Assembly: GCF_037975245.1 (NCBI RefSeq)
Contig: NC_092569.1
Location: 28,162,168-28,226,167 of the forward strand
Source: Apostichopus japonicus
Lineage: Eukaryota; Echinodermata; Holothuroidea; Aspidochirotida; Stichopodidae
DNA: 64,000 nt
Direction of reading: 5' to 3'
Shown piece after piece: positions 12,449 through 27,723 of this stretch (positions within the stretch are counted from its first letter, which is position 1; the number at the start of each line of letters is the position of its first letter). The notes under the pieces were generated by a model. That model was not told the DNA's origin and did no database searches. It saw only the letters and a program-made list of their open reading frames with translations. A program made the position numbers and the translations under genes.

Positions 12449-15400
12449 AGAAGCTTATATTGAAGATTATTTACAATTTGTTTCCATCCAAATATCATTT
12501 TTTGTTTGCCGCCGACATTTGCAGGTTTAGCATTTATACGCAGAGTAGATAACCACCAATGATGTTGAACAGTATACATGACCATATATTATTATGAATT
12601 GTTGGTCTGTGTATTGGTCTGTCTGTCTGTCTTTTTCTCTGTCTATCTTTGTGCGTGTATATCTGATGTCTTAGTGTGTTGTATATACGTTTAGCGTATT
12701 ATATTGTCTTTAATTAGTAGCGTTAATTAATAGCGTATCATTACTTATATCTTTAAGTGAAGTTAAACATTACTATGGTACATTTTCTTCTTTTTTGTAA
12801 TAGACTAAGTTTGTAGAATATGATAGAATACAATAACATGCCATACAACATTTGATTCCGATAAATTAACTCGTATATTTAAAAGAAAGAAAGAATACAT
12901 AACAGGACACAGCCTACCTATAGAACTTTGTGCCGACTAAATCGGCATTAAGAAATTATATACTATTAGAAACGTAAATACAGCCATTATTATAGGAGTT
13001 AATAGGAACTTATAATTAAATATACAATACTCACTTATATCATTCACAATTTAAAGCATTTCAGACATTTTAAATTGTCAAATGATACATAAAATATGGG
13101 AGAAAATATTAGAAAGCGAATACATATAATTAAACATAAACATAACATGCAACTGATTCTCTGCCAAGAGATAAAACACCACAACACAATATAACAAAAT
13201 ATAAAAGAAAAACAATAAAGTAGTCAAAATATGAATATGCCATTAGTACAATAGACGATATATAGAATCCAATGAAACTGCCATTAAAAAATATTCAAAT
13301 TGAGATAGTTACCAGAAGAATTGTTTAGAATCAAAACCCAGACCCGTGGCACATAGGTGGGTAGGTAGAGGGTTTACCCCTCTTGGCAGAAGACTGTGTC
13401 ACCCCGACCCTATTTGTCCCACCATCACGTATACAAAAAAGTTCACAAATGACAGGTGCCCCTCTTTAATCTGTCGGTACCCCTCCAAGACAGGATTCCT
13501 GGCTGCGGGCATGAGGGGTGACCTCAGGAGGATACGCGCGTTACTCTCTCTATCTCTTTCCATGTTTCTATGTCGTATAAATGTTCTTCAACTGCTCAAC
13601 TTCCCTATTATAATTTACTTCTTCTGTTGCATTTGGAATGTTTACGATCTTTATGTTAAAGAGTTGCCAATGTTCTCTGTTATTTAGAGTTTCATCAAAA
13701 TTATGACTTTCTGTAAAAAAAATATATAAAAAAAATAAATTGGTTCTTCCGTAAAGATGGTAATTATTATATATTATAAAGAAAAACAAAATCGTTTTTG
13801 TTGACTTAAAGATGCAAAACATCCAACCATTTGATTCAAATTTTAGCACGTTCAATATTTGTATATATATATATATCAGTCGGCCAGACACATACAGGTT
13901 TTCCATGCTTTGGAGTTCGCGCAAAGGTAGCCCTGAAAAAAAAATTATATTTTCATTTTGGTCACTAATTAAAATTAGATTGAAATTAAACACCTGAAGA
14001 ATGAATTCGGATTTTTATTTTGTTCGTATTAGTAGATGTACCAGCATATCTCTTATTTGTTTGAATACTCATCACCTTTGAATTCCTCACATCCTATCAT
14101 CGATGGATGGATGGATTGGTTGCTTGTTGAATTGGAGAAATATTGGCCACATATACTGGAATCGTCAACAATAAATTAGTGATCTCTTCAACAACATTCT
14201 CACAAGTCCGTTGGAAAGCCCAACATCCAATGGAGAGAATCGCCTCATATGATATGTTGAGAAGTTAAGATTATATACGGTTAAACAAAAACAATACAAA
14301 AACGATGAAAAAAGGAAACGAAATCAAGTCAATGTATCTGTATTTGCAGAGTTTTGTTTGCTTTGTTCAGTTCTTTGATGTGCTGTTCCTTTTTCTGTTT
14401 TTCTTCAATTTTTTTGGTGTAAATCGACCACACTGAATCGTACCGTTTACGCGAGCTGCAAACACTTGTCTATGTCACATTAATAGGCTATATATATATA
14501 TATATATATATATATCATACGGAATGTTTTAGATATACAGACTGTGTCTCAATTGTATGAAATTAATACTTAATTTTAATTTAAAAACTCTAATGATATC
14601 AATCATATTCCAAAGTATTATCAATAAATTTCTTAACATGAATATTTCTTTCCGTCAAGAGAAACTTTATAATATGTTAGACATTTTACTTTACCTCTCG
14701 ATATGAGACCTCCTGTTTCTTGAGTGGAAGGTCAACCGAGTCATAACCAGTCCACGCCACGAAAATAGATTGGATGGTAATATCTCTGAGATGATGAGAT
14801 CAAAATCGATCGATAGAATCGATAAGCCATATCCAATTAATGAGGGGAAAAAATCAAATTAAAATATTACAAGATGAAAATTTGTTATGTTTTATTGCAG
14901 GTCTAGTGTTATTGATTATAATTCAGAAAGATAAAATCAATTCTCTATGCCAAAGATCGTCGCAATAATATTCCCTAATACTATAACGTATAGAAGTCCG
15001 ATGCTGTTGCAACACAAGTAGCGTCAATACCAATTTATACGACAACGCAACAGGGAGTTGAACCCGTGGACGCAAACCGATGTTCCTTCTCGTTAGCTTT
15101 GTTAGTGGTCACTTGCATACATTGTTTCAATAACAAGTCGATTGTCATTTTTAGAAATACCGAAGGTTAAACTACGGGAAGGTCGCATATGGTGAAGATT
15201 GCAGGATGGGTTGATAACAACACGCTTGTTTATAACCTAGGAAACAGTACAACAGGACAAAGCAACTGAGCTAAACTTATTTTCAAGTTATTCAGTGACT
15301 CAGGGCTTCTTGTTTGTCACATCAAAATGAGTTTTATTTTTTCAAAAAACTATCAACCTTTTGATATAGTAGAGTGAACTAAATATGGGCATTGAGATAG

Positions 15401-16855
15401 ACTACTGAGATAGACCGACTGCCCGACTAAGCCCCCTTCCCACCCACCCGCCCCCCACCCACACACGCACACCGCAAAGTGTACAGCTAACGAGGCGAAC
15501 AATGAATAAATGTGTTCTTTTAACATCTGGTGATCGTTTATGCCTGCAGGCCTGGTGAGAGGAAGGGGTCAAACGAATGCAATGCATGTGTAGAGTGAAT
15601 TAGAGAGTCCGGGTAATTATTAGATAAATACTTCGATAAAGGCCCTCGAAGCCCCTGCGTCTAGATCCGGTCTCATGCAAACTTATTTTCCTGTGATTGG
15701 TGTAGGGAGGGGTCTGGGGTCCTCCTCTAGAATAAAAGTTTACACGTCAAGTTTTGCATTCTGATGCATATTTAGACTATAAGATACGTCTACAACTAGC
15801 TGTAAACGCAAGGTTAAGCTAGTAAATATTCATATTGTTTTTGGTGAGGTTTAACGCGGGGAGGGGTCGGGGAGGTTGATGTACACCCGTAGCATTAATA
15901 TAAGTCTTCCCCGACAGAATGTAAACAAATCTACCGACTAAACCATTTTACTCCGACTGACGATGATAGGTGGGGCGGGGGGGTGGTGGTTTCCCTTCCC
16001 TTAGTAAGCACGTTACTGGTAGCCGCACACGTTCGATGTTGTCGCTGATTGCTAGTCATTTCACAATGATAAAACGGTATGACTGAAGCCGACGCAACTT
16101 AAAACTGGCCTTGATAAGTTGTTCCCTTATAAGTAGACAAACAGTGCCCGAGTTAGTATCTTACGTATAATGAAACGTCGTTGTTATGAATGATGGATAC
16201 CATGCAGTCTATCTTTCTATCATGAACATAAATTATGCCATTACTTGTAGTCTCCTTACTTTATTGCTGTGAAATCGTTAAGTTTAAATGTCAAGGTTTA
16301 CTTTCTGTTCAAGTTGTATTTTTTCGTTATATCCGTTTTAGTCTGCAGTGGTGTGCACAAACATGATATTATAATATGCACAGGACTTTACTCTAATGAA
16401 ACGATGAAATGAGGAACAAAAACAAAACCATTGAAAATGGTTTGCCGGTGATGAAATAAAACACTACAATAGATTTTGTTGAATAACTAAAACCTTTTGT
16501 CATGCATATAATTGTATGATTGATCGATACACTATGTAGGTTCAGTCACATGCTTATAACACCATAGATCTCTATAGGGTGACAATATAGGGTATCTATA
16601 TATTTATACATGTGTAAATATAAATACGCCTTGGCAAGAAAAATAAACATATATCAACCCAACGTATAATACAGCTATATAAATTTGGGGGCAAGAGTCT
16701 AAGAAAGTTTTCCCCAGCCCCCCCCCCACCCACAAATCGACGCTCAACTTTATGCCGTGAGTATGAAATGTGTATTACAAACACATCATTGCTTATGCAA
16801 AGCAGGTTATTACATACCTCATTCTCACCTCAATATGGATTCATATTATAATACT
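12449..16855. other. Mostly non-coding; possible upstream exons of the PAN gene not resolved
   Basis: Minus-strand acceptor-like sites occur at 13,711 (TTTTTTACAG) and 13,933 (TTTTTCAG), each followed by short open stretches, but none gives a recognisable domain or a clean donor. A TA tract lies at 14,490-14,515. G/C-rich homopolymer patches occur near 15,430-15,465 and 15,970-15,990. No RNA gene recognised. Confidence 0.35.
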
Positions 16856-16863
16856 GGTTCAAT

Positions 16864-17589
16864 CAGGGGCGTAGCCAGGTTTTTTGTGCATGTGTGTGGG
16901 GGGAGGGGGAGGGGGCGGGGAGGGATGGGATGGGCAAATTCAAATTTCTGTCCCCATTTTCAGGCACATAGCAGTGTATTGCCGTCCTGGTTGAGGGGTA
17001 TAAGGGGAGGGGTGTTTTTGTTTTTCGAAAATTGCTAAGGTGACTAATGGTGCTATCATTTCCATTTTTTTAAAACTACATTCGTGTACTTAAATTTTCC
17101 TTTTTGGGTACAAAATCAATAATCAATTTTGGGGGTAAAAACGAAAAAATAACGTGCGTACCTCTGCGTTGGAAAACCATCCTGTTATATCACATATTGA
17201 AATAAAAATTATATGTGAATACAAAAATATGGCCACTCAGAGAGACGCTGCAACCGCGCGCGTAGCGCACATATCTTTGAGGTGACCGTTCATTACATTC
17301 TCTTTGGTGGTTGAACACCCACCCCCACCTGCCCCGCCCCCCCCACCCGCACGTAGGGCACATATTCTTGAGGTGACTTTTCGCACTTTTCATTACATTG
17401 TCTTTAATAGTTGACCCCCCCCCTCCATCATCGGCCCCTTCCCCAAGGTTCGAGGACATTTAGATTCTTTTTTTTTGCTCCTATTGATTTTACACCGTCG
17501 CCCATCGCGTCCCCAAAACTTTCTGTGGGAGCAAGCTGTTCCCTGCCCACCCACCCACACCCCCCTCCCTCGCGCTGGCTACGCCACTG
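16864..17589. mobile_element. hAT-like nonautonomous element, 726 bp
   Basis: Left end CAGGGGCGTAGCCAGG; right end CTGGCTACGCCACTG. Flanked by 8-bp duplications GGTTCAAT (16,856-16,863) and GGTTTAAT (17,590-17,597), one mismatch. An 8-bp duplication is the hAT hallmark. The interior is C/G-homopolymer-rich with no transposase. Confidence 0.85.
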
Positions 17590-17597
17590 GGTTTAAT

Positions 17598-20500
17598 CTT
17601 TCAGTAAAGATGATCATGTGAAGTGAGTGGCATAAGTATATAAAAAGCATTTTTGTTCTTTGTTCCATTTTTCATTATCCAACTCTTTAAAAAATGTAAT
17701 GAGAAGTATAGCAGTATAATAATTCAATAACATTTGCATTCTCAACTCGCTATTTACGTAGCCGAATATCTGAATATGTAGGTGATAGATTTTAACAGTA
17801 ACACATCTAATTAACAGGCGATTGATTACGAACAGAATATAACTGAATGTGTTCCTCCGGTATGTAAATACAAAATGATAAATTCAGGTGTATTAACCAC
17901 TGCAATGTTCTTTTCCTAACGTTCTTTTGTATTCATATTACGAATAATATGTAGTCTGCCAAAGTTGCCTCCCAGATTGCCTTGAATAGAACTTACCATG
18001 CACTTGAAGTTGCATCTAAACATTCTTAATATTGAGATCACACGTTTTAGAAATATAGACTTCCAAAACCAAAAATGATAAGTTAGAAGAATTAAAATTC
18101 AGTAAAATCACTTTGCAGGGGAAAACTAGGACTTTGCGTCACTTGATAAGCTCTTGCTTTATTAATTGATTAACACAGCTAATAAGCATGTTAGGGCATT
18201 CTAATGGTAGACGCATATGCTGAGTGCAAGCCATATGGGAAGTTTAGGTGTAAATTAATTGTTAGGTTTGTTTTATCATTATTTGTTTTACAGGCCAAAA
18301 AGGGACCTACTGGAGGGACGGGGAGAGGGGGGGCGGGGTGTTGGCAAATAAATGGGTGGGCCGTGTAGGGGACTGTGCCTCAATATTTTTAGTTAAACAT
18401 TGGGGCACTGATAGGCCTATATGAAACATATAGATGTAATCAATATATGGCATAACTTCATATTAGGCTGCTATTCACTGTTCACGCAGGTTAAGTCTGA
18501 AGAGCTCTCTATACGGTTATTATTTTTCTAACAAAACTCTTTGAAACCAAACCAAACACATCGCATCCACAATCGTGCATATGCGTGATAAACGTTTAAA
18601 ATAAGCCTTGTGTTCTCTTTGAACGCCAGTCCTATAATACTGCCTATAATCTTTAAGTTCCACACTACTGCCTAATGAAATCAGAATAAGTGATTATGAT
18701 CATATCGCTAAAACAAACTGAAAAAGGCGCATACTGTCCATGCAGGCGTTCACATTATCGTAATCCTTATACTTAAATTGAGGAAATGGAAACCTCACGG
18801 GGACAGCTTCTCCCCCCACCCCACACACACACACCCGCTTCCACCCCACCCCAACCCCCACCCCTCGCAGGCAACGGCCCTGTACTAGGCATCAGTTAAC
18901 TTAATCAACAATAAAAAAATTTGTGAACATATGTTGATAACTATATACTAAACTAACTAGAACTTGAGGTATAATGAGTAACATGGTTATTACAACAGCA
19001 TGACTAGCAGCTTAACACCCAGGCTAATTAGCACCATATCTGTCTCAGAACTCCTGTGAATTATATAATTATCTCAAGAGGCATTGCTAACAAAACTGAG
19101 CGGACAATATAATTTACATATAGTGTTATATTGCTTGCACGTCATAATTTAACACAAACAAACAAAATATGGAAAAATAATATACTGGAAAGAAGATTAG
19201 CGAAATCTGCGGGCTTTCATTATGTGTATTAAATCTGTTACAGAAATTAAGATTGAATCACATACAAGCGATAACGCCTCGACGTTGGTATATGAGGTGG
19301 TTTCACGAACTTCTATACAATTTAAATCCTACCCACTTGACTTTATATACACAACCGTGAAATATAAACGAAATAAAAGTATGAATATGCCAAGAAAGAT
19401 TTCAACGAGCCGTTTTATATCATTATAAACGTAAAATAAAATTGGTATACATTTTCCCGTCAAAACGGTTAACATGTGTTACAGTCAGTGATAGCAACGC
19501 ATACATAGATTTCTGGCCAACAATAAGTAAAGAGTCAGATTTAATCGTTTCAAATTGCACATTTTCGTCTTAATAATGTATATCGTATTTGGCTTAGAGC
19601 AATGCCTTAAAATAAATATTGATACGTACCTTATTTTTCTTTCGGAAGTAGCTTAACAAAAGCTCAAAACTTGTCAATTTGACCACAGTTGGTTCAGCGA
19701 AAGATTGTGTGATACCAACACTACGAGGGCAAAAAAAATGACATTTGCATTGTTGCGTATTATTGAACCGTTTACATCACTGCATGCCGCAAAGGACACT
19801 GGGAAGAAAATCATTTTAGAGGCGTTCATGAACGAAGCACGCATGCATTTTGTGTCACCCGATTCACATCGTATCAAACAATAATATTGCATCGTAACAA
19901 TATAATATAAAACAGCCACAATAATATTGTTGCATATCAGGGTACAATGATTTTTTATCTGACAATTATATATATCAATTATGTACAATAGTATTGTAAC
20001 ATTTGAATCGGCTATAGTTGTGCTTCCCCTAATGACATGGTATAGCGTATATGCTTGATCAACGGGATTTTTTGCGGGCTCAGGATAAGAATAAAATTTT
20101 ATACTGCTCGCATAAGCATTGTCTTTGCATAGAAAGTTTCATTATATTTTCCAGACTAACACCATCTACCAATACTACATACGATTTTCTTCATTCTTCT
20201 TCCCACTAGAAGTTGGCATCTTTAGTTTATATAATTATAAAAGCTCATTTTGATAAAAATTATTTGTTTGTGACATTATAGTGAGACATACCAGAATTAA
20301 CTGAAAATTAAGGAAACGAAATGCATGACACCTACATAGGTTTCTTAGCGATAGCTTTTCTTTTTACTTTCAGTATCTTTAGATCGACTCAGGTTTTCCA
20401 CATTAAGTATGTTGTACATAGATTCCAAAAAGTTCTAAGCCCCTTCCCCATTGCCCACCCACCCACCCGCCCCTCCCAAGCAAGGTTTTCAGTGCTGCAA

Positions 20501-23500
20501 TTGAATATATGCCTTTGCATTTTGGAACTTATAATTTTAGCTACGGGCGTAAAGCTTCTTTTTTTTCATATTTGAGTAGATGGGAGAAAATTTCCAAAAG
20601 ATTGAACTATTTCACTTTTGTAGAAAAAAAAATGAGTTAAAAGCCTTCAAGGACATGTGCAGTGTCTTTTCACTCTCATTCCTGCTCTGACTGATTCATA
20701 CGATGGTTGAAAAAAGAACCTCATTCCAAAATCTCGAATTATATATAATAATAAAATTACTTCATCATTAGTAGAATGAACATATACTAATGACAATTTC
20801 ATATAAAACATCTTATTTTTAAGGTGAATTGATACACATTTCAATGCTAATCCAATTCCATAACAAATGAATTCATTAGCATGCGCTGGTTATGCATAAG
20901 TCGAACATTTTGAACTTTTCAAATTTGCTCTTCACGTATATGCTTTACACTACAGTCCTACATGAAAAAGCGTTCGGCCCAACGATATGTTGAGTTGAAT
21001 CAAATAAAAGTAATAACTCACCCAATTACATTCATCCCTCTTTAGTTGAGAGTATTACGCAAATTTTTGGCAAAATAAAACTTGAACAGATCAAACTGAA
21101 AAATTGTCAATATCGTAGACTTGGGCCATGCAGGTCTAAAGATGACAGAAGTTCCCAGATGATTTTATTTTTGGTTTCATTAAGGTTTTTATTGATACAT
21201 GTGGTGTTTGTGAATATTGTTTGTAAAATACGTTTCTAATATCACCATAAACTGCATAGCATTGTGTCATGGTATTCGAAGGCAAGAGTATAGGCTACGT
21301 ATACTTTCACAGAAAAACAATTGTGATAAGAAACTACAAGATTTAAAGTACTGGTTTTACAAACACATGAAACATTGCCAAAAATGGCAGCCTCATGAAA
21401 TGGCTTCTCCACAAAGGAGACGATTGTCCATGGCCGTTTTGACAACAGTCTTTCATCTTTACGACGAGTAATAACAGAAGGGCCCATGTTTATTCGTCTT
21501 CCTTCATATTTCTAAATTTCTATTTATGATATATAATGAAAAATCTTTTGTATGAATGAAAACTTGCTCGCCACTCAACTGTTCCTTAATTTGTTTTGTA
21601 CATACCCTAATTGTGTCGAGCCGCTTGATTTGCCGAATGTAAATAATATGCAAAACATATCTAAAACAAAACAAAAATAAATAAAGGTCATTAAACCTAG
21701 CAGTCGTCAATGACGTCTTATTTGGTGTAGAGAGCGATAATTAAAGGGGAGGGGTGTATGTAAACGCAGGGTTTACACTTCTGTTTATTTCTTATTAAGT
21801 GACGTCATGTTTTGTAGCTGTTTACTCGTCGCTCTTGGAAACTAAGGTAGCTCTAATTGTTTGCTAATCAATCAGAGAGAATGAGTTCTTCCTGTCAAAC
21901 TGTAATTATAGTTACAACTTGAAGGTATTTGTCACGCAAGAAATTCAAATCACAATACCGTTGGTCTATAATAACAATGTATTAAACGTTTTTTTTTTCT
22001 TTATGACTAATAAATCGTTTCTAAAGATTTTTGATGAGTGAGGTACTGTCAATAAATTTATCGATAAAATTACAATCGATGTCGCGGAGAAATCTTTCTC
22101 GCTTATGGTACACATTCTCTATATCGATTTACAAAAGCATGTCAGGTTCAAAAGTTTCCCTTATAGGAATCATTACTGCTATATATATATTTTTTGGCAA
22201 TTGGGTCGGGGGAGCGAAAAGGTTTCGCCTATTTGATGTTATGAACAAAAGAAAACTGATGATGTTAGAATGTAGACTTTTGAATTAAAAGTCCATATTG
22301 AATGTATACTATTGGGGCAATGAAATTGGGGTGGGGTAGGGTGGGGGCAGGGGTAGTTACAGTTATCTGTTCTGGCAATTTTTTGTTTGTTTTGGACATT
22401 ATGCATCCTTTGTAATATTAACAAACAGATTAAGCTGCGGGGTGGGCTAGCCTAACCTAAATTTCTTTCTAGGTCAAACTTACCTTAATCATTTGGGCTA
22501 AAAATTGGCCTTCTGTTTGTCATTGGTGATAATTTGATTGCATTTTTTTTTGCAATGTTAATAACAAACCAAACATTAAGTTTTTCTTCATAAAACAATA
22601 TGTAAAGAAAAATCAATGAAATGACAGACAATTGAAGATGAACATTAATGAACGTTAACAGGTTGCTATCACTTATACATTATGTTGCAACTCACAGCCT
22701 TGATGAGAACATAAAATGTGACATGAAAATCCCATAAATAACAAGCAAAACCAGTAATGTATAACAGACAACTGAGATTAACACTAACGAATGTTAGTGC
22801 AGGGTTTGCTTTTCTGTTATGGTATTGACGACCTAAAAATTCCATGCATGTGTTCATGTTTTGGTATAAAGAAAGTATAGACATTCGTCCTTCTACTATA
22901 AGCAGCTCACATGTTGCCGCAAAAGAAACTAATGCAATACATGGAGACGATATGGATTAGAGCTTCTTTTTTAATTTGCATTCTTGCTTATTTCCTTGTG
23001 TTTTGTTTTTCAATCTTTAAGTCATACTTGCCAAATTATTTTGCTTTTCATTATTTTTACATTATTTTCTTTATCTTGGATCGTTGTCTAATTTAATTAC
23101 ATAAGGTTGTAGCAACATTATACGCTTAGTATTCTGATAGGACCAATTTGAAAGACAATAACATCAAGGGGAATGGTTACTTCCCCCCCACCCCCCCCCC
23201 CCCACACACACACACGCACACACACTCCCACGTTGACCGTTTATTCAGTTAAAATAGGTTACATTCAATCAAACATATCTGGAATTAAATAAGGGGCAAA
23301 ATATTGAGAAGGGATTTCGATAAACAGTGTGGAATAATTTTCTCTCCAATATAATGTTCAATTAAAAGAATCTTCCTTCTAATTACTGGATAATTCCGAT
23401 TGACTAATTTCACCTTTCATATGGACAGATTCTCATCTTCAGTGTACGTTAAATGACTTTTACAAATTTACTGCCCATGCAGATTGGGAATTACCAAGAG

Positions 23501-26500
23501 AATATTAAGAAACAAAACGTCCATCCTCCAAACAATAGGCCTATACCTGACAAAATTATCCTTTAGATTCCCTGGACTATATATCGATTATCCAGTCGGT
23601 ATTCTTATATTCTGAAAATGTTACCGCTTTTGATGTTTATTTACTAAATTAGTTTAATTGTTAAATCGATAAACCACTAAATTTGTCTATTCCAACAAAC
23701 TGATATTTTAATGTCCGTATATAAAACGATGCGATTTCTTTGACCTGAAATCTGGTTTTCTTCTTGTGAGTTGTGTGTGTGCTTGTGTTTGTTTTTCTGC
23801 AAACGCAACTCGAAAAAAATGTAATATCGAAGGGTTTTGGTCGTAATATGGATTTTCAAATGTTTATCGAATCGATAAAAACTTTAATATTGGTTATACT
23901 TTTCTATACTATTATCAGTTTCAGTTTCCATTGACGTACGCAGTTTTTAACCTGTTTCTCGATTGTCTGTTATATTGCCGACGAGCAAAAATGAGACTAT
24001 AGGTAAAAGTTGTTACTGAACAGTACAGGTTTTGTACTGTTTATATATCCTTCTTGCACTACCGTATCTAGTGTGTGGTTGTTAGACCCGACGCAATACA
24101 TTGATGTACCATAATTACCATATATGGAAAATAAACTGTTAAGCTGAAAAATGTTAAAGCTTTGGTTAAAAAAGATAAATGTTATATACCATATTTCGAC
24201 TGCAATAAACGGTTTTTGCAACAGCCAATTTTGAAGAAAATAAAGTTTCAAATGTTTACCGCATCGGTGCAAGTTGAAAGGGTGACCTAGTAGGCAGAAG
24301 GATAACAAGTGCTGGCTTTCCTAGTTTGTAAATATTTACTTTTTAATATACTTTTTAATGTCATGCACGCTCCTTTAAAGATAAATTGGTGATGGAGTCG
24401 AGATATATTTGTTAATCAAATGTTAACTCATTGCCTTATAAATTCTGATAACTCAACCAAAACATGTTGTTTATAACTTTATATATTAAGAACAGAGCAA
24501 TACTGGATGTCATCCAACACCATTTCTTTGTTCATGATAGGACATGCGATTTGACGCCATGGGGATCTTTTGTTTTATCCTAATAGTTTTGTGTTATACA
24601 TCTGAGGAACTAACCTAATTGATAAGATTATATAATCCAGTCATTTTAACTGATTGACCACGGCTGTTTAAAGGGTCATTCCTCATAGAATTATTTAGAA
24701 ATACGAATTGGGCTGATAGCAGTGTTATACCAACATATCAAAATTATGTTTGTGCCGAAAGCCATCCTTTAATATTACTTCTTCTGCTAGTGAGTGCCAT
24801 GGTCTACTATGGTCTATTATGAATAAACACAGACTTTTCAATGTGCGGTTTAGGCACGCGTGACAGACAATATACGCTTGTATAATATATATATATATAT
24901 ATATATATCCAGACGTGTTAAATATAATAGAAAACGACAACGAGAGCGTTTAATTAAGATGATATTTCAAAACTTCATTAAATTTTCATCTATTGGAATA
25001 AATTAAAAAAATAAATTGATAAAGGTTTTGTTTTTCTATCAATTTATACGTTTTCTAATAATTATTACAATTTCTTTCTCTTTACCAATATCATTTGATT
25101 TCGTAAATTCTTTCTTATACGAACTTTGGTTAATAGCAATCAACGGAAGGGTTGTAATCGGGCCAATAGAGGGGAGAAGGAAAATGAGAAGAAACAGTGA
25201 ATTTGATAGACAGTTATCGCCGCGGTTTTTGGAAAGATCGGCCCTGCTGAAGCGGCCTGCTGGGCGTATTAGGAGTACAAGAGTTGAGGTACCGGTATAG
25301 GTGTACCCAATGTCAATTACTCCTTACAAGGTAACGACTTCGAAAACAATCAAATACCTAACTGGAATGAAGAAAACACAAGTGGTTTGTGACGTTACTG
25401 TTTAGACTTGCTCAAGTACAGTACATTAAAGTAAGCTACGCTTGAAGCTGAAACTTGCTCCCAATTGAAATATCCTATTCCTTTAGCTATATATGCATGG
25501 AGAAGTTGTTTCATTGCATTCGTTGAAAACACTTTGACCAATGATGCATGGTGATTGATAGCGCTTCTTCTCTTTTAATACCTGCTCATTTGCATAATCA
25601 TGCATAAGTTACTTCTACTTCCAACCGATGTGTATACGAATTCAGTCAGCTTTAACAGCGGGAGAAACGTATAAGTTTGTACAGTCATTAACCTATGGAA
25701 ATGTATATTTCTACATCTTCATTCTTTTCAAAGGAATCTCAATTCTTTTCTCAAAATAGTTATTATCTCTAAGTTCTACATGTATCATCTATCTGCTCTT
25801 TATACTCTGACAAGTTATTTTATTCAATTTGTCATTCTCTTTCTGTGTTTTGTTGTTGTTTTGTTTCACAGTCACTAGAGCTTTGATAAACAGACTGTAT
25901 TGTTTCTTCTAGTGTCAATAATGTGTAATATTATGAAATTCTTTATTACAACTACTTTTGTCAGTGAGTTTATGTGCATATGAGAAATACATTCAATTGA
26001 ATTGAACATATTTTGTACAATGTTTATAAGCTCAAGGCATATCCAAATATTAATTCAAAGTCTTACGAATAGAGAAATGTCGATTTTTTACACTGAGTGA
26101 AAAGCTGTTCAGTATATATACGTTATAACAAAATGGGATTTCATGGAATTAATAAAAACGCGTGATATTTCCACTAAAATCTATATAAAATAGACAGTAT
26201 CTGCCAAAAATCAATCCACGTGGTCGTGTTCCTGAATAGCAGGGAGATTCATGGTCAAATTAAAAGTACATACTAAAGACAATGAGTAAACCACTTAGGA
26301 TCGACCGATTGGTTTTAGTGATCATGTGAGGTGTGCGGAAATTCTCTCTATACTTCATCAATTTACGTTATCGATATACATTGTTCCCTACATATTAACG
26401 ACCTTGCTTTAAGGCTTTCATCTGATTGTTAGGTGGAATTGAATATGCTAATATTGCGCTCGTATTTCAAGTAGCCACAATAATCCATTTCTCTCCTTAA

Positions 26501-27400
26501 TTTGATAGTTTTACTGAAGGATAACCAATGGCTCTGTGTTCAAACCAACATTCAAACAATTGAAATGCTGATTATGAAGTATAACATGTGGATGTTTTTA
26601 CCGGTATATTGATATTGAAATATAATGTCATGTACATGGGATACTTGTAATGCATTTCTGTGAGATGTTCGTCCAACTCAAACGGCACAAAGGGCAAGTG
26701 GGAAAATTAAGACGCTCTTACAGTGGAGTTTGTAAGACTTATAGTGACCTTAATTCTGTTTATTGAATAAAACTGGTCTCTGTATTTCTTAACAACATAT
26801 GCAGGATTGCATTAGGGAATGTAGACAAAGACTTACTACAGTCCTATTTCTACGATCAATATATCCAGATGTTGGACAAATTTGAATAATAATAATATAA
26901 GGAAACAACTATCCTGTGGGTTTGTCAATGAATATAATAATCTATACACGATTGGGGCATTTTTAAATGACTGTTTCGTAATGATTGGCAGGTTGAAAGT
27001 CACACTTGAAAGACGGCAGACCTGTTTTGTGTTTGGCCTTTCTATGCCTGGATTACGAAATTGGTAAAAAGAAGTAAAAAACTTGAAGTTTTGTTAATGA
27101 AAAGGAACCTTAATGATGAATGAATGATTATTGTAAAAAAAACATATTCAAATTCTCAAATGAGCTAGGGAGAATTTAATAAATGGTGTTATATGATTTA
27201 ACACGTGGTGTAAATATTATTCAATCGTTGGATTATGATGTTTCATTTTTCATATAATGATAATCAACTATCTATTCAAATATAGGAGATGTTTTATGGA
27301 ACATTGACCTTGAATACTTATATATTTAGTTCTTATAGCTTGTAGAACCGGACACCACATAAGCAAATTTTAAACTTTTTTCTGTGTCTCTCTCATCACT
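17598..27400. other. Long gene-poor stretch
   Basis: AT-rich, mostly unique-looking DNA without a supportable gene. Simple tracts: C/CA-rich at 18,810-18,865 and 23,183-23,227, TA at 24,883-24,908. A minus-strand frame at 23,997-24,308 ends in a segment that looks protein-like, with NHT and NST sequons, after an acceptor-like ATTTTTCAG, but I could not tie it to any family. Confidence 0.35.
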
Positions 27401-27410
27401 CCTATAACTG

Positions 27411-27475
27411 AATCGATTGGTAAGAGATCAATACATACACACATACACACGCATATGTATATATATATTTATATA

Positions 27476-27560
<85 letters not shown>

Positions 27561-27640
27561 GAAAATCGTAATGAGTTGGAAAAACAAGAACAGTGAAAAA
27601 ACTTTCAGCCTCCACCGGGATTCGAACCACGGACCTTCCG

Positions 27641-27702
<62 letters not shown>

Positions 27703-27722
27703 ATCTCTTACTAATCGATATA
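27411..27722. repeat. Inverted repeat enclosing two AT microsatellites
   Basis: GGTAAGAGATCAATAC near 27,419-27,434 is mirrored by TATTGATCTCTTACT at 27,699-27,713, continuing into TCGAT on both sides. Between them are AT tracts at about 27,454-27,557 and 27,643-27,699 and a tRNA-like SINE fragment, so the segment could fold into a large hairpin. Confidence 0.75.
27560..27642 (-). mobile_element. tRNA-like SINE fragment (minus orientation)
   Basis: Reverse complement contains GGTCCGTGGTTCGAATCCCG, a good Pol III B box with T-arm context, followed by CGGTGGAGGCTGAAAG and a body ending near CCAACTCATTACG. Its partner in the opposite orientation is at 27,724-27,815. Confidence 0.6.
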
Positions 27723-27723
27723 T

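Noticed and set aside
13568..13993. Minus-strand frame with two acceptor-like sites as exons of the PAN gene
   Set aside because: No domain, no clean donors, and the frame ends in its own stop, which conflicts with splicing onward to the PAN exon.
23997..24308. Minus-strand frame with a protein-like C-terminus
   Set aside because: No recognisable family, an AT-rich N-terminal half and no donor/acceptor chain. Kept only as a note in the gene-poor block.
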